In this document: piece by piece, positions 1-8,184 of the stretch | Layout of the letters: each line of letters begins with the position of its first letter | Position numbering within the stretch: position 1 is the stretch's first letter | DNA from: Firmicutes bacterium UBA1535 | GTDB taxonomy: Bacteria; Bacillota; Clostridia; Tissierellales; Sedimentibacteraceae | Direction of reading: 5' to 3' | Length of the DNA: 28,098 nucleotides | Assembly: GCA_002323775.1 (NCBI GenBank) | Contig: DCPV01000230.1 | Span: forward strand, 1,047 to 29,144 | Position numbers and translations under genes: made by a program | The notes under the pieces: model-generated | Told to the model about the DNA's origin: nothing | Seen by the model: the letters and a program-made list of their open reading frames with translations, nothing else | Database searches by the model: none

Positions 1-1
1 A

Positions 2-412
2 AATAAATTTTTTGATATATTACCAAGGGGAATTGCCCATGAAGATTTTACTCCTGATAACATGCTGTTTCACGCAGATTGTGTATCAGCAATAATTGAT
101 TTTGACCGCAACCATTACAGTTATATTTGGCATGATATAGGTAGAGCAATATTGTCCTTTGCATTAGAAGATGATAAAATAAGTATAGAAAAAATAAATG
201 CTTTTATCAAGGGTTATTCACAGCATTTGAAACTGACCTTGTTTGATGTTGCAGATTCCTTGAGATTATCATGGTGCATTGAAATACCGTGGTGGATACA
301 GCCAAGCTATATCAAAATCGCTTCAGAGAAGGTAAGTCGTTTCAAAAACGAAATGTTATGGTTAACTGAAAACTGGTTTAAAATAAATTCGCTGCTGTCA
401 TTGAATGATTAA
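2..412 (+). CDS. APH-type phosphotransferase, C-terminal part (5' end outside window)
   Basis: This is the tail of an aminoglycoside/choline/homoserine-kinase-like phosphotransferase of the APH (protein-kinase-like) fold. The frame is open from base 2, so the gene enters from the left. Its first residues hold the Brenner-type catalytic loop HEDFTPDN (catalytic Asp and Mg-binding Asn), followed about 15 residues later by IIDFDR, the counterpart of the kinase DFG metal-binding motif. The rest is the helical C-lobe. An internal ATG at 62 would remove the catalytic loop, so it is not the true start. The substrate cannot be told: this superfamily includes antibiotic kinases, ThrB-type homoserine kinases and spore-coat CotS-like proteins. 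A short hairpin (416-430) follows the stop but has no T-run. Confidence 0.8.
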   Translation, partial: NKFFDILPRGIAHEDFTPDNMLFHADCVSAIIDFDRNHYSYIWHDIGRAILSFALEDDKISIEKINAFIKGYSQHLKLTLFDVADSLRLSWCIEIPWWIQPSYIKIASEKVSRFKNEMLWLTENWFKINSLLSLND

Positions 413-514
413 AAAGTATAGTAGCTATACAAAATGTTTTATGTAAGTACATACAATTAATAGAAATTTTTATATTTGATATGTAAAAGTTAATAATTTG
501 AGGAGTAAAATAAT

Positions 515-934
515 ATGTCTTTAAGTGTATTTTCAGAAAAGGAAGAAATGCCAAATGATGAAAGGCTGGGAGAAGTTTTAAGGGATAATAAGCTGGTTTG
601 GTGTAAAATTTTAGAGCATATGGAAAATAACTATCAAGATATTGTATGTGAGTGGAAATTTTACAGTAAACAGTCTGGCTGGACATTTGTAATAAAAAGT
701 AAGAAACGCACTATTTTATATCTGATTCCTCAAGACGGATTTTTAAAAGCGAATTTTGTATTTGGGGAAAAAGCTGTTGTAGCAGCTGAAAAAGCAGATG
801 TTCCTCAAAATATAATTGAAACTATTAGAGAGTCTAAATGCTATGCAGAGGGACGTTCTTTTATGGTAGATGTTAAAACAGATAAAGATTTAAAGTATAT
901 TGAAAGTTTGATTAAAATCAAATTTGATAACTAG
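515..934 (+). CDS. DUF3788 family protein
   Basis: A 139-residue cytoplasmic protein that resembles the DUF3788 family, judged by the spaced motifs W-K-F-Y (residues about 47-50), SGWTF, RTILYLIPQDGF and FVFGEKAV, and a C-terminal YAEGRSF. The fold is probably a YdhG/DUF1801-like small alpha/beta domain, and no biochemical role is established. The start is set by GAGGAG about 8 bases before the ATG at 515. It stands alone, about 100 bp after the kinase gene and 210 bp before the next gene. No membrane segment or signal peptide is visible. Confidence 0.75.
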   Translation: MSLSVFSEKEEMPNDERLGEVLRDNKLVWCKILEHMENNYQDIVCEWKFYSKQSGWTFVIKSKKRTILYLIPQDGFLKANFVFGEKAVVAAEKADVPQNIIETIRESKCYAEGRSFMVDVKTDKDLKYIESLIKIKFDN

Positions 935-1145
935 ATAAACAGTATAATGTAATTACAAAACAAGGATACCAAATAACTTATTGATTTACCGGTAAGTTAA
1001 ATGATATAGATAATTGAGAAGCTAAGAAACTGATTGTTTAAATTAAGACGTTTTAAAGGTTAAATGTGTAAAATAATATTAATTGACGAAGATATATATA
1101 TATCAACTTAAAGTATGGACTAGAATTTTATATATGAGGTGAGCA

Positions 1146-1454
1146 ATGCAAGAATTTAAAAAATTGGTTAGGGATAAAATTCCTGACATCATAAGGCAAC
1201 AGGGAGAAATTCCATCTGTAGAAATCTTGTCTGATGATGAATACCTAATTGAACTAGAAAAAAAGCTTTTTGAGGAAGTTAAGGAATACCAAGAAAGCAA
1301 AGAAATAGAAGAATTAGCTGATGTTTTAGAAGTTATACATGCAATATGTGAAGCAAGAAACTGCACTTTGTCTGAATTAGAAAAAATAAGACAAGAAAAA
1401 CATAGTAAACGTGGAGGTTTTTCAAAGAAATATTTTTTAATATCAAAGAGGTAA
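1146..1454 (+). CDS. MazG-like nucleoside triphosphate pyrophosphohydrolase
   Basis: A 102-residue protein of the all-alpha NTP pyrophosphatase superfamily (MazG / phosphoribosyl-ATP pyrophosphohydrolase-like). It opens with the hallmark KLVRDKIPDII. A metal-binding helix pair follows: LFEEVKEY (E-x-x-E type) and IEELADVLEVIHAI (E-x-x-D type), which would hold the Mg ions that hydrolyse an NTP to NMP and PPi. The C-terminal KRGGFSKKYFL also recurs in this small subfamily. It is usually considered a house-cleaning enzyme, but the true substrate is unknown. The RBS is GAGGTGAG just before ATG 1146. Its last codons (AAGAGG, then TAA) form the RBS of the next gene, so the two are co-transcribed and probably translationally coupled. 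Confidence 0.85.
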   Translation: MQEFKKLVRDKIPDIIRQQGEIPSVEILSDDEYLIELEKKLFEEVKEYQESKEIEELADVLEVIHAICEARNCTLSELEKIRQEKHSKRGGFSKKYFLISKR

Positions 1455-1458
1455 GCAT

Positions 1459-2154
1459 ATGCAAAAAATAGGTATAATTTGTGCTGGTGGCGAAGAACTT
1501 AAACCATTATTGCCACATATAGAGAGTGTTGTTGTGACAGAGAAGGCTATGTTAAAATTTTATGAGGGCACTATAAACGGCGTATCAATTGTTGCGCTCT
1601 ATAGCGGTGTTTGTAAAGTTAATGCGGCTATTGCTACTCAAATATTGATAGATACATATTGTGTTGATTCAATTATAAATGCAGGTACAGCAGGTGGCAT
1701 GGATAAAAGCATAAATCTTTTGGATACTGTAATCTCAACTCAAACAGCATATCATGATGTTGATGATGGAGTATTAACTGAATTTCATCCTTGGATGTCT
1801 AGCATATATTTCGATGCTGATAAAAACCTCCTAAATATAGCAAAGGTCATTTCTGAAAAAAATAAAAAAATATATTTAGGACGGATGGTAACCGGAGAAA
1901 AATTTATTGAAGATAATATGCGTGATGTTATAAACAAAAAATATTTACCATTATCAGTTGATATGGAAACCGCAAGTATTGCTCATGTATGTTATGCAAA
2001 TAAAATTCCTTTTATTTCGATACGCTCCATAACGGATACTGCAACGCATTCAGGCAAGGAAAATTTTGATAAGAATTGCGAACAGGCTTCTATTGTCACG
2101 AAAGATATTGTTTTGGACTTTTTGAAAGAATTATATTATAGTTGTGGCAAATGA
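1459..2154 (+). CDS. mtnN: 5'-methylthioadenosine/S-adenosylhomocysteine nucleosidase
   Basis: A 231-residue purine-nucleoside-phosphorylase-fold enzyme that cleaves adenine from MTA and SAH, recycling the by-products of SAM-dependent methylation and polyamine synthesis. Visible motifs are GVCKVNAA (50-57), NAGTAGG (74-80), VDMETASIAHVCY (168-180) with purine/ribose-binding Glu170, and SITDTATHSG (190-199) with the catalytic general acid Asp193. The usual GVGKVNAA glycine is Cys52 here, a small deviation. The start codon lies 4 bases after the MazG-like stop, with AAAGAGG as RBS inside that gene, so the pair is an operon of two nucleotide-salvage or house-cleaning functions. Length matches the family (about 230). 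Confidence 0.9.
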   Translation: MQKIGIICAGGEELKPLLPHIESVVVTEKAMLKFYEGTINGVSIVALYSGVCKVNAAIATQILIDTYCVDSIINAGTAGGMDKSINLLDTVISTQTAYHDVDDGVLTEFHPWMSSIYFDADKNLLNIAKVISEKNKKIYLGRMVTGEKFIEDNMRDVINKKYLPLSVDMETASIAHVCYANKIPFISIRSITDTATHSGKENFDKNCEQASIVTKDIVLDFLKELYYSCGK

Positions 2155-2220
2155 GCGTTATAAGAATTTAGAAGATAAAATAACATAAATTATTTTATTT
2201 GAGAAAGGGAGGTTAAGTAC

Positions 2221-2466
2221 GTGATATGTCCATATTGCAACAAGGAAATGGAACAGGGTGTAATAGAAAATCAAAGCGAAATAGCTTGGAAAGCTAAACG
2301 TCACTTATTTGGAAAAGCTGAATTTCATAAAGGATCAGTAGTGTTATCAAAACACTCTTTTTTAAAAGGCTCTGCCGTAGTTGCACACCTTTGCAGAGAA
2401 TGTGAGAAAGTCATCATAGACTATAAAGATGATAAATGCGATTTTAACAAAGAAAAATCAGAGTAG
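2221..2466 (+). CDS. small zinc-ribbon protein (DUF6487-like)
   Basis: An 81-residue protein with two CxxC knuckles, CPYC (3-6) and CREC (58-61), spaced as in a treble-clef/zinc-ribbon fold. The N-terminal CPYCNKEMEQG, the middle GSVVLSKHSFLKGS and the final VIIDYKD match the pattern I associate with the DUF6487 family of putative zinc-ribbon proteins. The start is GTG at 2221, chosen because GGGAGG sits 7 bases upstream and because it places CPYC at the N-terminus as expected. Function is unknown; binding of zinc is inferred from the cysteines only. Confidence 0.7.
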   Translation: MICPYCNKEMEQGVIENQSEIAWKAKRHLFGKAEFHKGSVVLSKHSFLKGSAVVAHLCRECEKVIIDYKDDKCDFNKEKSE

Positions 2467-2524
2467 TATAAAATAAAAAAAATAATATAAAATAACTTTA
2501 TTTAAGAAAGGGATAAATGATAAA

Positions 2525-3154
2525 ATGAATACAATAGACGCAAGAAAATTAAACTGTCCTCAACCGCTAATATTAACTAAAAATGCTTTAGAGGAAGGAC
2601 AAAATGAAATTTTGGTATTAATAGATACTGATACGGCAAAGCAAAATATAGTTAAATATTGCAGTAAAATGGGATATAATACAGAGCTTACAGAGCAAGA
2701 TGGGCATACAGTAATAAAAATAAATAAAGCTCTGTCTGATAGTTCTCAAACGACTGCGACTTCTAAAGAATTGAGTGATGCTAATGAAACTAAAATTATA
2801 TTACAAGAATCTGATAAGAAAAAAGTATATTTCATAGGAACTAATATTCTTGGCTCAGGCTCAGAGGATTTGGGCAAGCTCTTAATGAAAGGCTTTATTT
2901 ACACTATAACGCAGGTTAAGCCATATCCGGAGGCTATTATATTTTTAAATAGCGGAGTTAAATTAGCATGTGAAAATTCCGATTCAATAGACGACCTAAG
3001 CAAGTTGCTGCAAGCTGGAACAAGAATTGTTTCATGTGGAACATGCCTAGATTTTTATCAAATAAAAGAAAAGTTAAAAGTTGGCGAAATTACTAATATG
3101 TACGATATAGTAGAGACAATATCAGCTTCAAACAATGTTGTAAGTATTGGTTAA
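2525..3154 (+). CDS. yedF: sulfurtransferase-like selenium metabolism protein YedF
   Basis: A 209-residue two-domain protein. Residues 1-75 form a TusA/SirA domain with the signature NCPQP (Cys11-Pro12-x-Pro14), the cysteine that carries persulfide or selenide in TusA relatives. Residues about 98-209 form a DsrE-like domain containing VYFIGTNILGSGSEDLG and a conserved CGTC (Cys171, Cys174) followed by LDFY. This architecture is typical of proteins found with selD, selA and selB in selenium-using Clostridia, where a role in selenium delivery has been proposed but not proven. The linker at about 76-97 is Ser/Thr-rich. Here no sel gene lies next to it; it is followed after 15 bp by the DUF951 gene. 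Confidence 0.85.
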   Translation: MNTIDARKLNCPQPLILTKNALEEGQNEILVLIDTDTAKQNIVKYCSKMGYNTELTEQDGHTVIKINKALSDSSQTTATSKELSDANETKIILQESDKKKVYFIGTNILGSGSEDLGKLLMKGFIYTITQVKPYPEAIIFLNSGVKLACENSDSIDDLSKLLQAGTRIVSCGTCLDFYQIKEKLKVGEITNMYDIVETISASNNVVSIG

Positions 3155-3169
3155 ATAGGAGATGATTTT

Positions 3170-3388
3170 ATGCCAATGCCGTTGAATGTTGGAGATATAG
3201 TAAAATTAAAAAAACCGCACCCATGCGGAGGATATAATTGGGAAATATTAAGAGTTGGTGCTGACTTTAGGATAAAATGCACTACCTGCGACAGACAGGT
3301 TTGGTTACCTCGAAGTGAGGTAGAAAGACGCATAAAAGAAGTTATTTCCTCTGCAAATAATGATGATGAGAAAAATTCATTAAAATAA
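3170..3388 (+). CDS. DUF951 domain protein
   Basis: A 72-residue basic protein matching the DUF951 family: an SH3-like opening (VGDIVKLKKPHPCGGYNWEI), a Cys triad (Cys19, Cys37, Cys40 in KCTTCD), then the strongly conserved RQVWLPRSEVERR. Family members are widespread in Firmicutes, often near serS and the parAB/origin region, which is the context here (serS 1.5 kb downstream). A nucleic-acid-binding role is plausible from size and charge but not shown. AGGAG ends 8 bases before the ATG, only 15 bp after the yedF stop, so it is probably in one transcript with yedF. Confidence 0.85.
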   Translation: MPMPLNVGDIVKLKKPHPCGGYNWEILRVGADFRIKCTTCDRQVWLPRSEVERRIKEVISSANNDDEKNSLK

Positions 3389-3494
3389 AGAAATATAATA
3401 AATATAAATATAAATAGAAAAACATAATTCTAAGCCAGTAAAAAAACTAATCATAGCTGAATACTTAAATCAGTAATTAAAATGGAGGACTTGC

Positions 3495-3959
3495 ATGGAA
3501 ATTAAAAAAATTGAAGGTATTGATTTTAAAAAATTAATATGTGGTGATATTTTAAGGGGGCTTCCAGATTGGTTTGGTATACCAGAGGCAATAGATGAAT
3601 ATATAGAAGAAAGTTCAAAAATGCCATTTTTTGTTTGCTATGATGATAATACAATAGTTGGATTTATAGCTATAAAACAGCATAATGTGTATTCTGCCGA
3701 AGTTTATGTAATGGGAATTAGTCAAGCATATCATAGAAAAGGCATAGGGAAAAAACTTATGGAAAAATGTATAGGATGGTGTGAGGAAAATAGAATAGAG
3801 TTTTTGCAAGTCAAAACTTTAGATGAATCACACCCGGATTTAAACTATGCTAAAACAAGAAAATTCTATGAAGCGATAGGATTTAGGGCTTTAGAGTGTT
3901 TTCCTACATTATGGGGTGAGCATAATCCTTGTCTCTTAATGATAATGAAAGTAGCGTAA
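3495..3959 (+). CDS. GNAT family N-acetyltransferase
   Basis: A 154-residue single-domain GNAT protein. The acetyl-CoA pyrophosphate-binding motif A is seen at about 75-95 (VYVMGISQAYHRKGIGKKLM, with the Q/R-x-x-G-x-G/A core HRKGIG). Motif B is in KFYEAIGFRALE near residue 130, and the last strand is CLLMIMKVA. The substrate is unknown; relatives acetylate small amines, antibiotics or protein N-termini. The RBS is GGAGG about 7 bases before ATG 3495. It is separated from its neighbours by about 105 and 187 bp and appears to be its own transcription unit. Confidence 0.88.
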   Translation: MEIKKIEGIDFKKLICGDILRGLPDWFGIPEAIDEYIEESSKMPFFVCYDDNTIVGFIAIKQHNVYSAEVYVMGISQAYHRKGIGKKLMEKCIGWCEENRIEFLQVKTLDESHPDLNYAKTRKFYEAIGFRALECFPTLWGEHNPCLLMIMKVA

Positions 3960-3972
3960 AAATAAAGAAATT

Positions 3973-4053
3973 ACAAAAGAACAGAATATCTAACTATAGT
4001 TGAAACAAGGCTAAAAGTTTTGTTTAAGCTATCAGACGATTTCTTTTGTTTTT
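3973..4053 (+). terminator. possible terminator of the GNAT gene
   Basis: ACAAAAGAA (3973-3981) is exactly complementary to TTCTTTTGT (4041-4049), which is followed by four T. The loop is long (59 nt) and holds a smaller AAACAA/TTGTTT hairpin. The pairing is real but the size is atypical for an intrinsic terminator. Confidence 0.3.
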
Positions 4054-4146
4054 CAAAGGTGATTGATTTTAAAGTAAATTTTTATTGCAAAAAGTATATA
4101 AATGTGTTAAATTTTAAAGAAAATAAATAATTAAGCGAGGTGTTTT

Positions 4147-4368
4147 ATGGCAGAAATAACATATGATATTATAGAGGAATTAGGTATTTTATCTACAAAT
4201 CCGAAAGATTGGACTAAAGAAATAAATCTTGTTAGTTGGAATGGTTCAAAAGCAAAATTTGATATAAGAGATTGGGCACCGGACCATGAAAAGATGGGCA
4301 AGGGTATAACTTTAAGCAAGGAAGAATTGGTAAAGTTAAGAGATATTATTAATAATTTAGAGCTGTAA
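4147..4368 (+). CDS. PC4/YdbC-like ssDNA-binding domain protein
   Basis: A 73-residue protein that resembles the bacterial YdbC branch of the PC4 (transcriptional coactivator p15) fold. The features are an N-terminal EELGILST, a K-E-I-N-LVSWNGSKAKFDIRDW beta-ribbon, the conserved Asp-Trp-x-Pro-Asp-His (DWAPDHEKMGKG) and a C-terminal amphipathic helix (SKEELVKLRDIINNL). YdbC is known as a small dimer that binds single-stranded DNA; the in vivo role is not settled. RBS GCGAGGTG precedes the ATG. It sits directly upstream of the serS promoter, on the same strand but outside the serS transcript. Confidence 0.8.
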   Translation: MAEITYDIIEELGILSTNPKDWTKEINLVSWNGSKAKFDIRDWAPDHEKMGKGITLSKEELVKLRDIINNLEL

Positions 4369-4447
4369 GATTTATGCAGACTGCATATACTATCTTGTAA
4401 GAATGATATATAAATTTTATTGGGATAATTTACCAGTAAAATTTATG

Positions 4448-4476
4448 TTGACAAAAATATCTGAAAGATATATATT
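4448..4476 (+). promoter_or_regulatory. SigA-type promoter of serS
   Basis: TTGACA (4448-4453) and TATATT (4471-4476) are separated by exactly 17 bp, so transcription should begin near 4483, immediately before the T-box leader. The -35 is a perfect consensus match. Confidence 0.8.
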
Positions 4477-4482
4477 ATATAG

Positions 4483-4790
4483 AAATACAACTGTGAAAGA
4501 GCTAAGTAAATAATTTTTTTCTTCAAGAGAGCCTTTGTTTGGTGAGAAAAGGCAGAGAAATTATTGAAATCTACTCTGGAGTTTCTGGTAATGCCAGACG
4601 TGTAAAAAGCGTTAATTTTTCAAGAGACTGTATATATTATGCTTATACTAAGTTATAAAACTCTATAGGTAAAAATATTTAAAATATTGAGTTTAAATTC
4701 TTTGATTTGCATTATACAGTAATTAGGGTGGTACCGCGAGTGTTTGCTCGTCTCTAAAGATTATCTTTAGAGACGAGTTTTTTAATTTTT
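4483..4790 (+). ncRNA. serine T-box leader (tRNA-sensing attenuator) of serS
   Basis: A complete T-box riboregulator. Stem I elements are AGAGAG (4526-4531), GGTG (4541-4544) between GCCTT/AAGGC arms, and a distal CTCTGGAG (4574-4580 region). The T-box proper AGGGTGGTACCGCG is at 4725-4738. The likely specifier codon is TCT (Ser) at 4570-4572, which is followed by a purine as is usual. In the antiterminator, CGAG (4737-4740) can pair with CTCG (4747-4750) and TTAG (4723-4726) with CTAA (4754-4757); these exclude the terminator stem. Uncharged tRNA-Ser would stabilise the antiterminator and turn on serS. The specifier assignment is my reading of the alignment; an alternative in-line TCT is at 4575-4577. 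Confidence 0.92.
4747..4790 (+). terminator. T-box attenuator terminator upstream of serS
   Basis: A perfect 14-bp stem (4747-4760 with 4764-4777) with loop TTA, followed by six T and a second T-run. Its 5' arm overlaps the antiterminator partner, giving the mutually exclusive fold expected for transcription attenuation. Confidence 0.92.
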
Positions 4791-4887
4791 GATAATGTAG
4801 ATTTCTGCTTATCAGTTTGTATAAGTATTTAGACAGGTATATTAAAAAATAAAAATTTTCATATAAAAGAAAGGAAAGTGAGAAAAA

Positions 4888-6159
4888 ATGTTAGATATTA
4901 AAAGGATTAGAAAAAATCCACAGGAAGTAGAAGAACTATTAAAAAGAAGAAATCCTGAATTGTCTTTAGATAAAGTCCTTGAGCTTGATAAGAAAAGACG
5001 TGAAATTTTAGTGAAAGTTGAGGAAATGAAGTCAAGACAGAATGTCGAATCAAAGAAAATCCCAACTCTGAAAAAAGAGGGAAAAGATGTAACTGAGCTT
5101 ATGGAAGACCTAAGAAAGCTTTCAGAAGATATCAAAGTTTTAGATGCTGATGTAAAGCTTGTTGATGATGAGATAGAAGAAGAACTTATGTCTATACCTA
5201 ATACTCCAAACGCTGATATTACAGTAGGAAAGTCAGATGAGGATAACAAGGAAGTAGGAAGATGGGGAGAGCCTAGAAAATTTGATTTTGAAATCAAAGC
5301 ACACTGGGACTTAGGAGTAAATTTAGACATTTTAGATTTTGAAAGAGCAACAAAAGTAACAGGAACAAGATTTTCTATGTATAAAGGAATAGGTGCTAGA
5401 CTTGAGAGAGCAATAGCACAGTATATGCTTGATATGCACGTTTTTGAGCATGGCTTTACAGAGGTGCTTCCGCCATATATGGTTAATGCTGACAGCATGA
5501 GAGGAACAGGACAGATTCCTAAATTTGAAGAAGACATGTTTAAAATCAATGAAAGAGATTATTATTTGATACCTACAGCAGAAGTGCCAGTAACTAATAT
5601 GTACAGAGATGAAGTAATTGATGAAAAAAATCTTCCTATGTTTTTAACAGCCTATACTCCTTGCTTTAGAGCAGAGGCTGGCTCAGCCGGACGTGACACG
5701 AGAGGGCTTATTAGAAATCATCAATTTAGCAAGGTTGAGATGGTTATGTACACTACAGCAGAAGAATCTTACAAAAGACTTGAAGAACTGACTGAATTTG
5801 CTGAAAATGTACTCAAAGGTCTGGGACTCCCATATAGAAAGGTTGAGCTATGCACAGGTGATATAGGATTTACATCAGCAAAAACTTATGACCTAGAGGT
5901 ATGGATGCCAAGCTATGGAAGATATGTTGAGATTTCTTCTTGCTCAAACTTTGAAGATTTCCAGGCAAGGCGTGCTAATATAAAATACAGAAATGACAAT
6001 AAAAAACTAGAATTCGTCCACACATTAAATGGCTCAGGCTTAGCAGTCGGAAGAACTTTCGCAGCTATACTTGAAAATTATCAGTTAGCAGATGGAACAA
6101 TAGAAATACCAGAGGCTTTAAGACCATATATGAGAAATATGGAGAAAATAGAATTTTAA
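4888..6159 (+). CDS. serS: serine--tRNA ligase
   Basis: A 423-residue class II aminoacyl-tRNA synthetase that charges tRNA-Ser (and tRNA-Sec where present). The N-terminal 100 residues are the charged antiparallel coiled-coil arm that grips the long variable arm of tRNA-Ser. Class II motif 2 is seen in [18 protein letters not shown] followed by HQFSKVEM, and motif 3 in [19 protein letters not shown] near the C-terminus. The serine-binding TAEVPVTN segment is present. Full length for the family. The start is set by GAAAGGAAAGTG before ATG 4888. Expression is under the serine T-box attenuator upstream, and a strong terminator follows at once, so it is monocistronic. Confidence 0.97.
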   Translation: MLDIKRIRKNPQEVEELLKRRNPELSLDKVLELDKKRREILVKVEEMKSRQNVESKKIPTLKKEGKDVTELMEDLRKLSEDIKVLDADVKLVDDEIEEELMSIPNTPNADITVGKSDEDNKEVGRWGEPRKFDFEIKAHWDLGVNLDILDFERATKVTGTRFSMYKGIGARLERAIAQYMLDMHVFEHGFTEVLPPYMVNADSMRGTGQIPKFEEDMFKINERDYYLIPTAEVPVTNMYRDEVIDEKNLPMFLTAYTPCFRAEAGSAGRDTRGLIRNHQFSKVEMVMYTTAEESYKRLEELTEFAENVLKGLGLPYRKVELCTGDIGFTSAKTYDLEVWMPSYGRYVEISSCSNFEDFQARRANIKYRNDNKKLEFVHTLNGSGLAVGRTFAAILENYQLADGTIEIPEALRPYMRNMEKIEF

Positions 6160-6164
6160 AATAT

Positions 6165-6198
6165 AAAAAACTAATCTTATTCTTTAGATTAGTTTTTT
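6165..6198 (+). terminator. intrinsic terminator of serS
   Basis: A 13-bp perfect stem (6165-6177 with 6186-6198), 8-nt loop, whose 3' arm ends in six T. It begins 5 bases after the serS stop. Confidence 0.85.
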
Positions 6199-6502
6199 AC
6201 TTTTCCAATCACACCTTATATTATAAGCTTTGTTAATTGTGCCATTTAGTATTAAAATATTTCAATTGTTTTTATTTTAAATGCTTAGGATAATTTGAAA
6301 AATACTTTTCATTTTTACTATTACCCGGGCAATAATTGAAAGAATTTTGCTTTTATATTCGAGCCGCATTTTTGAGGATAACTTTTAATTCATATATTTT
6401 ACAAATATTTTATTATTTTGTTAATGATTTTTTATAAAATATATTATATAATATAGTGGACTAAAATTTTGATAATAAATAAAACAATTCTGGGAGGGAC
6501 AA
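6199..6502. other. intergenic region before dacA
   Basis: About 300 bp of very AT-rich DNA with no supported gene on either strand. A TATAAT at 6447-6452 may be the -10 box of dacA, but no good -35 lies 16-18 bp upstream of it. The dacA RBS (GGGAGGG) ends the region. Confidence 0.5.
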
Positions 6503-7702
6503 ATGACAAAAAAATTTAATAGAGTTATTTCTTTAGTTATCATTTTTATAACGATAATGTCGTCATTGACATCTTTCTATGCAGCAGATTTAGAAGGTGT
6601 AAGTGACAGAATACATGGAGCTTTGCTAGGTGATTTAGAAACAGGTGAGATTTTATATGAGTACAATGTGGACGAGGCATTGCCATTAGCAAGTATTAGT
6701 AAGCTAATTACATATTCAATCCTTATGGACAAAATAACAGAGGGCAAAATAAAGTATGATGATGAAATGACAATTTCAGAGAATGCTGCTAAAACGCAAG
6801 GAAGCAAATTTGGAATGAAGGCAGGAGAAAAAATCAAAGTTTCTACAATGATAGATGCCTTGCTTGTCATATCAGGAAATGATGTTACTACTGCGATAGC
6901 TGAACATATAGCAGGAACAGAAGAAGAATTTGTAAAAATGATGTATGAGAAGTCAAAGTCTTTAGGCTTAAACTCTGTACATTTTATAAATTCACATGGT
7001 TATCCGCTAGATGATGCTGAAACTGACCAGAATTATATGAGTATAAAGGATTTATATGCGTTTGTAAGGTATTTATTAAGCACATATCCACAAGTATTAG
7101 AAATCAGCAAGAAAACAGAGCTTGTAATACCTGAAAGAAACTTCAATAAAAAATCTACAAATCCTCTATTTGGAAATGAAATACAGGGAGTTGACGGATT
7201 AAAAACCGGATACACAGACAAAGCAGGTATATGCTTAGTTTCGACCATGCCAATAAAAGCAAAAGATCAGAACAGTAAGGACTTTAGGATAATTGCAATC
7301 ATAATGGGAGCACAAACTCATCCGGAAAGAATTGAAAAGTCAAAAAAACTGCTAGAGTATGGGAGAGATAATTATATAGATCAAAAATTATTAAATAAAG
7401 AGGAAGTATACGATAAAATCCACATAGATAATGCAAAAGTACAAGATATAAATGTATATGCAAAGGAAGATTACAATAAGTTAACAGAAGTTGGACAAAC
7501 TGTTAGAGTAGAAAAAACATACAATGAAAAAATAAAAGCACCTCTGGCAAATGGAGCAAAAATAGGCGAAATAAATTACTACATTGGAGAAGAAAAAATA
7601 AAAACAATAGACATAGAAATAAGAGAAGATGTGAAAAAAGCAAACTTCTTCGTAATGATAGGAAGATTTTTTCAAAATCTATTTAAAAGCTGGTTTAAAT
7701 AG
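6503..7702 (+). CDS. dacA: D-alanyl-D-alanine carboxypeptidase (peptidase S11, PBP5-like)
   Basis: A 399-residue low-molecular-mass penicillin-binding protein that trims the terminal D-Ala from peptidoglycan stem peptides outside the cell. A signal peptide covers about 1-27 (hydrophobic core 8-25, cleavage near FYA-AD). The three active-site motifs are intact: Ser64-I-S-Lys67 (nucleophile and base), Ser124-Gly-Asn126, and Lys234-Thr-Gly236. After the catalytic domain comes a beta-rich PBP5-type C-terminal domain (about 300-375) and a final amphipathic helix rich in Phe/Trp (FFVMIGRFFQNLFKSWFK) that should anchor the enzyme to the membrane surface. GGGAGGGAC is the RBS. It is monocistronic, bounded by terminators on both sides. 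Confidence 0.93.
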   Translation: MTKKFNRVISLVIIFITIMSSLTSFYAADLEGVSDRIHGALLGDLETGEILYEYNVDEALPLASISKLITYSILMDKITEGKIKYDDEMTISENAAKTQGSKFGMKAGEKIKVSTMIDALLVISGNDVTTAIAEHIAGTEEEFVKMMYEKSKSLGLNSVHFINSHGYPLDDAETDQNYMSIKDLYAFVRYLLSTYPQVLEISKKTELVIPERNFNKKSTNPLFGNEIQGVDGLKTGYTDKAGICLVSTMPIKAKDQNSKDFRIIAIIMGAQTHPERIEKSKKLLEYGRDNYIDQKLLNKEEVYDKIHIDNAKVQDINVYAKEDYNKLTEVGQTVRVEKTYNEKIKAPLANGAKIGEINYYIGEEKIKTIDIEIREDVKKANFFVMIGRFFQNLFKSWFK

Positions 7703-7745
7703 TATAAATTTTTAAGTTGACGTTTATTATAGAATCAAAATAAGA

Positions 7746-7785
7746 AATAGGAGTAACAATTTAGAAATTGTCACTCCTATTTTTA
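7746..7785 (+). terminator. intrinsic terminator of dacA
   Basis: A 15-bp stem with one internal mismatch (7746-7760 with 7767-7781), 6-nt loop, followed by a T-run to 7785. Confidence 0.8.
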
Positions 7786-7900
7786 TTGAACAAAGATTTT
7801 TATATTTCTATATATCTTTGTAATATTACAGATACTTGAGCTCTAGCTGAGCTAACTAATGTATTTAAGTTAATATATTTAATATGTTGGTTTTAACTAA

Positions 7901-8038
7901 TTAAAACCAGAACATTGAGGAGTTAAAAATATTGTTCACAAGTCCAGCATCTGTAATTTTAATTTTATATTCATCCAAATGTGATCTAAGAATATCAGCT
8001 ATATTATCTAAAGCTAATTTCATGCCTATTTCTTTCAT
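7901..8038 (-). CDS. hypothetical 45-residue protein
   Basis: A short minus-strand ORF from ATG (8038) to TAA (7901) with a good RBS, GAAAGGA, about 9 bases upstream. The peptide starts MKEIGMKLALDNIADIL and is a plausible amphipathic helix, ending in a hydrophobic SSMFWF. I do not recognise it. It lies in a gene-poor stretch next to a decayed small membrane protein gene on the same strand, so it could be a small real gene or the leftover 5' end of a longer one. The supporting evidence is the RBS and absence of any other gene here. Confidence 0.35.
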   Translation of the reverse strand: MKEIGMKLALDNIADILRSHLDEYKIKITDAGLVNNIFNSSMFWF

Positions 8039-8184
8039 CGTTCTCATCCTTTCTTTTTAAAATATTTATTTGTATTTTATTTATACCCGAATCTTATAGT
8101 ATTAATCAATTTTTTGAAATATTTATTATTATATATTTTTTATTCATTAATCTACTGTATGCTTAAAAATTTTAAAGCATTATA

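Noticed and set aside
4842..5549. Long minus-strand ORF opposite serS (235 codons, Ser-rich)
   Set aside because: It mirrors the Glu/Lys-rich coiled coil of serS on the other strand; low-complexity Ser/Phe content and no RBS mark it as a shadow.
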